DNA of 64,000 nucleotides from Cristatella mucedo (Eukaryota; Bryozoa; Phylactolaemata; Cristatellidae), in the NCBI GenBank assembly GCA_009760855.2, contig WPIO01000057.1:1941001-2005000 (forward strand), in the 5' to 3' direction. Under the pieces are notes generated by a model. It was given only the letters and a program-made list of their open reading frames with translations, searched no databases and was not told the DNA's origin. A program made the position numbers and the translations under genes. Shown here piece by piece: positions 41,729 through 64,000 of the stretch (its first letter is position 1; each line of letters begins with the position of its first letter).

Positions 41729-42073
41729 GACAGTAGTACAGCACGAAAAACTATCACAGCATACATGGACATAATATGCATATGCAGACGAAGGTTAACA
41801 AGCTGCGGCCCCTTAAAGCCCCTTCCGTCATCTATTCCACGATTGCTGGCTTAGGCAACCTCATAAGACCTACAGAAACGCTTAAGTAGCAGCTGATTCG
41901 AGTTTCTGTCATACGCTCTCTTCGCAATAAGCTTGGATTAGCAGACTTGAATAGTCACAACCTAGATCTGTTTATGCTGCCAGAGCACAAGCACTCTGCA
42001 CGACAGAGATTCTCCTCCTTCATGCATTGACCAAGCTTCTCTGACAAACCTATGCTGGGATGTATGTTGGATG

Positions 42074-42152
<79 letters not shown>

Positions 42153-43415
42153 GGTGCTCCTGATGAAATGATTGTTTAAAGCCACATGACTTAGTGCAGA
42201 GAGAGTGAGAATACGAGAGAGGAAAGATCGTGCGAGCAGACAACGCCTAAGCTAGGAGTGGCGAGGCTAAGGCTGACAATGCCTTGAGTCAGCTCAGCTT
42301 GCTAGTTGGTTTATGGACTGTGTGATTTGTGGTTCTGTGTGCATGGCTCAGATCGCTGGGTTCGCCGGCACACTGCAAGTGCAGGCAGACTGGAAGTGGC
42401 CCAGGGAGAGAGGCCAGTGCACGGCTGTGGTCTGACGGCTGTGGTTTATCCACAGGCCGGCTTTGTCCTCCCGCCAACTCGCGGGAAGAATGGTGGCTGG
42501 GCGGGAGTGGGGGAGGAGGGAACGCCAACCTGAGAGGGGAGTTGTCTCTGGGGGGGCGCTGCAGGCGCATGCGACAATATACGTTCCTGCGAACCAGCGT
42601 CGACGTTCTGCCTGCGCCCGCGTACGTACTCAGTTGGAAGAGCAATGTTTAATCTACAGACTGAATATGCATCCAGTTGCAGGCTGAGAGTCGGAATTCC
42701 GACGGTAGCTCGGATATAAAGAGAGGTGCTTTAAGGTGAGCCGCCGGCGGCCACTACAGTTAAGTATTTCCAGCCAGAAATGCACTAGGCCCTGATGAAG
42801 ATCAGCTGTATCGTAAGCGCATAAATCACCGGGGATGGTAGTGCTGTCGATTTAGCGTCAGGCTAAGAAAGATATAAGTATTTAATATAACAGGAAGTAA
42901 TTTATCTTTATTATTTTCATTTAATGCAAATGAGTACTGCTGGCAAGCATTTGAAGAAATTTATTTCAAGTCAAAAGAAATTAGGTTCTCAGGGAGCTGT
43001 GAGCTTCAGCTCTTAGGAGTCTTGCCAAATTTAGAATGCTACGTATCAATTGACCACAGATAGTGATCTCATGAAATAAAATAATAATAGGGCAATAAAC
43101 GATGACTGGATGAGTTATCTCCTGGGTTCGCAAGGACACTTTGTCTCGTCCCACTTTTCCTGGTGGCGGCAGGTGCATACTGTCCGTTTTCGTGAGATTG
43201 GAAGTTACCAATACATGCTTTGAAAGTTTAGATATCAAGTGGTCCGATGGCGAATTTTTAATGACTCCCACTCGACTTTGGATAACAGAGAGTAAAAAAT
43301 GTTTAGTATAAAATGAAGCTTTTGGTAGTACGATTGTCAGAAAGTATTCAACAAAGTATTACCTGCTATGCATTTTATAGGAAAGCGATGGAGTGAAAAA
43401 GGGAGGCAGTGCTTA
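41729..43415. other. Intergenic stretch
   Basis: A 77-base TA tract (42074-42150), then a GC-richer part (42330-42650). The short open frames there have no similarity I recognise. Confidence 0.5.
42074..42150 (+). repeat. (TA)n microsatellite
   Basis: Pure TA for about 77 bases. Confidence 0.98.
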
Positions 43416-43419
43416 CACG

Positions 43420-43603
43420 TAATAATAACAATAATAAATTTGATAAAGCTCCATCAGAGAACTCAATCTCTTTCTAGGCGCTTTAAATTGTTGAAAAGGA
43501 CGCACGGTCGAATTTTTAGTGGTAGCATGCTCAATAAACAACAAGAATGGTTAGGGGTGACATGCACAGGGTCAGCTTGCAAGTGTGGTTAGTGGCAGCA
43601 TGT
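43420..43603 (-). mobile_element. LINE 3' fragment
   Basis: aataataacaataataaatt, gagaactcaatctctttcta, ggttaggggtgacatgcaca and agtggcagcatg. Confidence 0.85.
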
Positions 43604-45282
43604 AATCCTGCCCCACCAGACACCATGCTGGGCTGAGCTAAAGCTATCACTAATGACAAGACCGTATAATAACGCGGTCGGGAGACTCCAGAAAGGCAGA
43701 AACTCTACCACCAAACACTGCCTCAGCTCTCAGGCCTCTCCCGGAAATGCTTCTCTTAGGCACACCATTGCTAAGCCTGCCCAACGGTCTCTTCCTAACG
43801 TTATAGCTTGTAGCTGCCCGCGAAAAGCGACCAGCAGCCTACGAACGCTCCAACTTGCCGTACTCGAGCCCCCCCCCCCCAGGAAAGTGGCTAATAATTG
43901 GCAGTCCTCGCCCGGAGAGACCTTTGGGACTGGAGACTCATTACCGAAGATAGCCATTTGTTATGCCTGCGAAAAGAATGCCCTCTTGAAGCACATGTTA
44001 AAATACAATGCAAAGATTTACAGCCCATCATAAAAATCGAACCGGATACCGTACGCCAAAGCAGATTTATCGCTAATTAATAACCTTGAAGCTCTCTCCG
44101 CCTCTCTTTGGTCTCACTCTTTCTTTGGGTCAACGGCGCCACCAAAAAGACTCAATGCATTTGTCTAAAAAAAATTATAAATTCTCCTTACAAAGCCTGA
44201 AGCACACAGTGCCTGCGGTAGGATAATTATTTCATTTTAAGAAAATAATAATCCTCTATTATGCCTCTGCAAAAACATACGACATATCCTCGACTCTGAA
44301 ACTGTGCGCCGATAATAGACCGCGACGGCAGCCTTTTAGTTCCACGGTATGAGCAATTTGGTAGCCCTCATCTTACAAAGCATTTTGATGCTGCAGATCG
44401 CGGTACGGCTGCTGCGTTATCTACCCATTAGAGGCGGGGCTGCAGCCATTTAGCCCCTGCCTGCTTAGCTATATATGGGACTCCATTTAATGAATGGAAG
44501 TTTAAGTCTTTGCCGGTAAGCGAGTAAATTAGTGTACTTTATTTTTAGAAATAGGGCTGTTCAGAGCTATTGTACAACGTTCTTCGCTCCACAGTGGCAA
44601 AGGGGAAGAACGTGGCGCGATGCGGTGCTTAACGCACCATAAGTCCTTCTATTATTGAAACTCATTTCATTTGTATGTGAGGCTACAATATGAATGGAAC
44701 ATTTGCCACTACGAGTTCGATTTAAGGCATATTTAAATATAGCTCACATTTAAGGCTCTTCAATCATAACCGTAGATTTGTAGACGCTGGGCAATTTTCC
44801 GTATCTTTACTGTCTGCGACCACTCTTTGTGCTGCTTCTCAACCAGAATTTTGAGAGGTACCGCATGCAGTGCCACTCGGCAGGAATTCCTACAGTGGGA
44901 ATGTTAAACGCTGAAGTTGAACGAAATTAATGGGAGGACGGAGGCAGTGGCGTGTGCCTAATTTCTCAAGCCTTGTAATTGTGAACTAGTTGTAAGTTGA
45001 CATAACTTCTTTCAATTGGAACGCAATGCCACTGAAGCTTATAAAAATACTATTTGATGTATATCTCAGTTGGTCCCTGAGGTCTCATTATTTTCAAATT
45101 TTAGCTGACAATGAAGTCTGCTGAACAGATTTTGGCAGTTGCAGCAACGTCAAAATCGGATAGGCATCTTTAAAAATAGTTATATTAACGACTGGCAGTT
45201 CGCACTGTCTTCTGAGTGTTTTTTCGGAAGACAGAGATCGTTCTCCAAAAGTGCTCTGGTTGCGAGTACTTCGCGAAGGACT
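43604..45282. other. Intergenic stretch
   Basis: One poly-C run at 43869-43880. A 126-codon open frame (43653-44033) crosses it and shows no recognisable domain. Nothing else seen. Confidence 0.45.
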
Positions 45283-45440
45283 GATGCGGCTTATTAAAAA
45301 GGTTTTGTCTCTTAGCCTACGACCTGGGTCATGGCTTGGGTCCTGCTGCAGGCAGTCGTAAACGGTCCACTGCGAGCCGGGCGATAGCGGCGAAGGCTCT
45401 TCTGCCGCTATATTAATGAGGCTGCTTAATCAGTTAACCT
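45283..45440 (+). mobile_element. Degenerate tRNA-derived SINE
   Basis: gatagcggcgaaggctcttc and tgaggctgcttaatcagtta match the 3' half of the SINE body. The head is decayed. Confidence 0.5.
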
Positions 45441-46014
45441 TTAGCTTACTTTATGTGGGTAGAGTCAAGGTAGCAGTCAAGGAACTATATTTCAAATTTT
45501 CATTTTCATCCTCTGCTTTCTGTTTGCTGTAGCCGGTTCAAGAAAATCACACCCGGCCCATCTGCACGCATCATCTATCAGAAAAATCTGAGAAGTGATC
45601 CGTCGACAAGTGGCTTAGAGTGCAGGCAGGATACTTCGCCATGCCAGAAAGAGAACGAGCAGTAGACACCGCTGCTAAATACAATGCCGATTCGAGCACT
45701 AAGCAGATTTCCCTGCATGTGGCTTGCCACCCTCTAGCTTGCAGAATTTTGCAAGGCCAGCGTCTTGGAGTCGGGTGATTTGGTAGCAGAGATGGTGTCA
45801 GCGAGACTGTCTACTAGGCGGAGGCGTTCCTAGGGTACTGTGCGCCCGGGGACTCACTAAACAGACGGCGCCCCCCCCCCAACAGTAGAGCCCATCTTTG
45901 CCCACTCCCCCCCCCCGGCCTCCTGATTGATTCAGCGTCCCTGATGCTGCGCCTGGGGACAAATGCCCCCCCCCCGTACGCCTCTGCTACTCGGTGTGTA
46001 CAAGTTCGCTCTTG

Positions 46015-46290
46015 GTGAGCCGTGACGGCACACTAGGCAAGGCGGTTGCTTATCACGACCTCGGCCCCCAGGTTGCTAGTTCGAATCCTGCGATGGGCGA
46101 TCCTTTATCGCCACTGCAAGCAGTGGTGATAGCCTTCAAGGTTCTTCTTCCTTTGCAGCAAATGTAAAGTGCCTAGAAAGAGATTGATTTCTCTGGGGGC
46201 ACTATGTCAAATGTATTTTTATTATTATTGTTATTATTGTTCTGCCGCTATACAAAAAGAGGCAGTTAACTCAGCTAGTATTTTTCCTTG
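46015..46290 (+). mobile_element. tRNA-derived SINE split by a LINE tail
   Basis: Head gagccgtgacggcacactag and B box ctagttcgaatcctgc, body ccactgcaagcagtggtgat. It resumes after the insertion with tgccgctatacaaaaagagg and cagttaactcagctag. Confidence 0.85.
46147..46241 (+). mobile_element. LINE 3' fragment nested in the SINE
   Basis: ttcctttgcagcaaatgtaa to the TTATTATTGTTATTATT tail, apparently flanked by GTTCT on both sides, a possible target duplication. It shows that this LINE moved after this SINE. Confidence 0.82.
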
Positions 46291-47693
46291 AAGATGGCGG
46301 GGCTCACTTTCCAGTAAGTACAGTTGACGTTGAGGAATGTCCAAGAAATAGCTAGGCTCCAATGCGTAGCTTGCTATCTCGAAAAAAACGACGTCGACTG
46401 CCTCTTCTCGAGCAGAACACCAGCACGTGCAGGTTAATTTGCTATTGTTCAGTCCTATTACAGCTAAACAGACTGGTCTATTAGGCACCTATTTTTCAGC
46501 AACCGCAAGTAACCCTGCGATTCTTAATGATAAATAATCCGGGTGCCCTCGCTCGATTCGTATCCAATCATGAAGAGCAACTTCGAAAGCTCACGCCCAT
46601 TTGGCGGCTAAGACTTTATTTAAAGAGCACGACGACGTGCTAAAGTGCTCAAAAGCCGATTGGGCAATCAAAAATAGGTATCGCATCATAAGAAACTCAA
46701 GCGCGACATCTGTAAAGCATTGCCAAACTGGTAAGACGCCGGAGCTCCACCCGACTATGGAGGGTGATAAACTAGTGGAAGACCTCCAGGTTCTGCTGTC
46801 CAGTCGTTGTAGAACGAGTCGCCACTGCGTCTTATCCGATCCCGTATGAGCCTAGGAGTACCGTGCCGCTGCAGGATCGGGCGTCCGATCCTGCGGCCCC
46901 GGACGAAGAGGATGACGAAGCCCCCACGCTCAGGCTGTACGACAACAATGTATTAACGCCAAGCTGACGGGCAGCTTACGTACAGGTGTTACGTCGCAAG
47001 TGTCGGTCGGCAAGGTGAGAGGATGAGACGAAGAGAAGAGGATAGCGTCCGTGCAGGCCGGCGGGCGGGCGTGCACGGACGCAGGCTGCTGAAGCCAGCC
47101 GCCTTCGCTGGCCAATGGGGACCAGGGGAACCGGCTATCCGTGGGGCTTGCACGCTCGCGTTCTGTCTACTAGGCGTAGCCGGGAAGCCGAGACTGGCTC
47201 TCCTGTTCGGGAGGTCGGCAGCGAGGTCGGAGACAGCGGATTGCCCTAGCTTGCCCTACTCGGCTGGACTTTGACGCGTTGCAGGTCTAGCTAGCAGTAA
47301 ATCCTGAATGACCAGCTAGACGCGACACGGAACTGGTTTTTGGGAATAATCTCTCGTTAACGTTTTGCTGATAATTACCCTAATCATCGCTGGAGCCGAG
47401 CAGAGCTGACCAGAGCCGACCTTTACGACCCTAATAACGGCGTCAGTGCAATCTATGAGGCCCGATAACTCAAAAATAAAATATTATTTGTAGAATTTAT
47501 TTAAATTTAAATAAAATTAAGACGTCGAGGTGCTTCTTCGAGGGATAGTACCATGGGGTATTCCCCGAAGATGAGAAACTCTGCTCGTGCAGATAACTGA
47601 GAGGCATCGTTCAACCTTGACCCGGGCAACTGAGCGAGAGAAGGCCTCGGGACTGCTGATGCTTTTTGTCCTTACCGTCACTTGCCTGAAGCG
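46291..47693 (+). promoter_or_regulatory. GC-rich upstream region of gene B (putative promoter area)
   Basis: From about 46850 the sequence becomes CG-rich (gatcgggcgtccgatcctgc, ggccggcgggcgggcgtg) and stays so on both sides of the gene B start codon. No TATA box or defined initiator could be identified. This is inference from position and composition only. Confidence 0.35.

Positions 47694-64000
<16,307 letters not shown>

Noticed and set aside
43653-44033. 126-codon open frame in the intergenic region
   Set aside because: Crosses a poly-C run and shows no domain or codon pattern of a real gene.

Overview
The window is animal genomic DNA, most likely from an invertebrate. It is intron-rich and full of CA, CT, TA and ATGT microsatellites. 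Dozens of truncated copies of one L2/CR1-like LINE with a TTATTATT tail are present, together with tRNA-derived SINEs. There are no bacterial features, long uninterrupted genes or operons. I could not place the species; the gene family is found across animals.

Reading splice signals and reading phases by hand, I recover two genes on the + strand, head to tail, both related to gamma-secretase activating protein (GSAP, also called PION; fly pigeon/linotte). Gene A (156-39649) looks complete: 20 proposed exons whose lengths and phases chain without a break to 825 codons including the stop (about 824 residues). I recall the human protein as 854 residues. Conserved blocks appear in family order from the N-terminal beta-strand-rich part to the C-terminal region. 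Gene B starts at 47694 and leaves the window on the right. Its first six exons match the first six of gene A in order, reading phase and approximate length, yet the proteins are far apart in sequence, so the duplication looks old.

Layout: 1-39649 is gene A, with repeats filling its introns. 39650-47693 is the intergenic region, holding a solo LTR (40388-41724) with a tandem-repeat interior, a long TA tract, LINE and SINE fragments, and a GC-rich stretch leading into gene B. 47694-64000 is gene B, whose introns hold the longest microsatellites and the best-preserved LINE with a reverse transcriptase domain (59865-61712).

Points of most interest are the old tandem GSAP pair, a serine-rich acidic insertion only in gene B, three LINE copies whose edges lie within about 25 bases of gene A splice sites, a GC-AG intron in gene A, and a SINE whose 3' end resembles the LINE tail. 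Family comparisons rest on remembered vertebrate GSAP sequence. No search was run.
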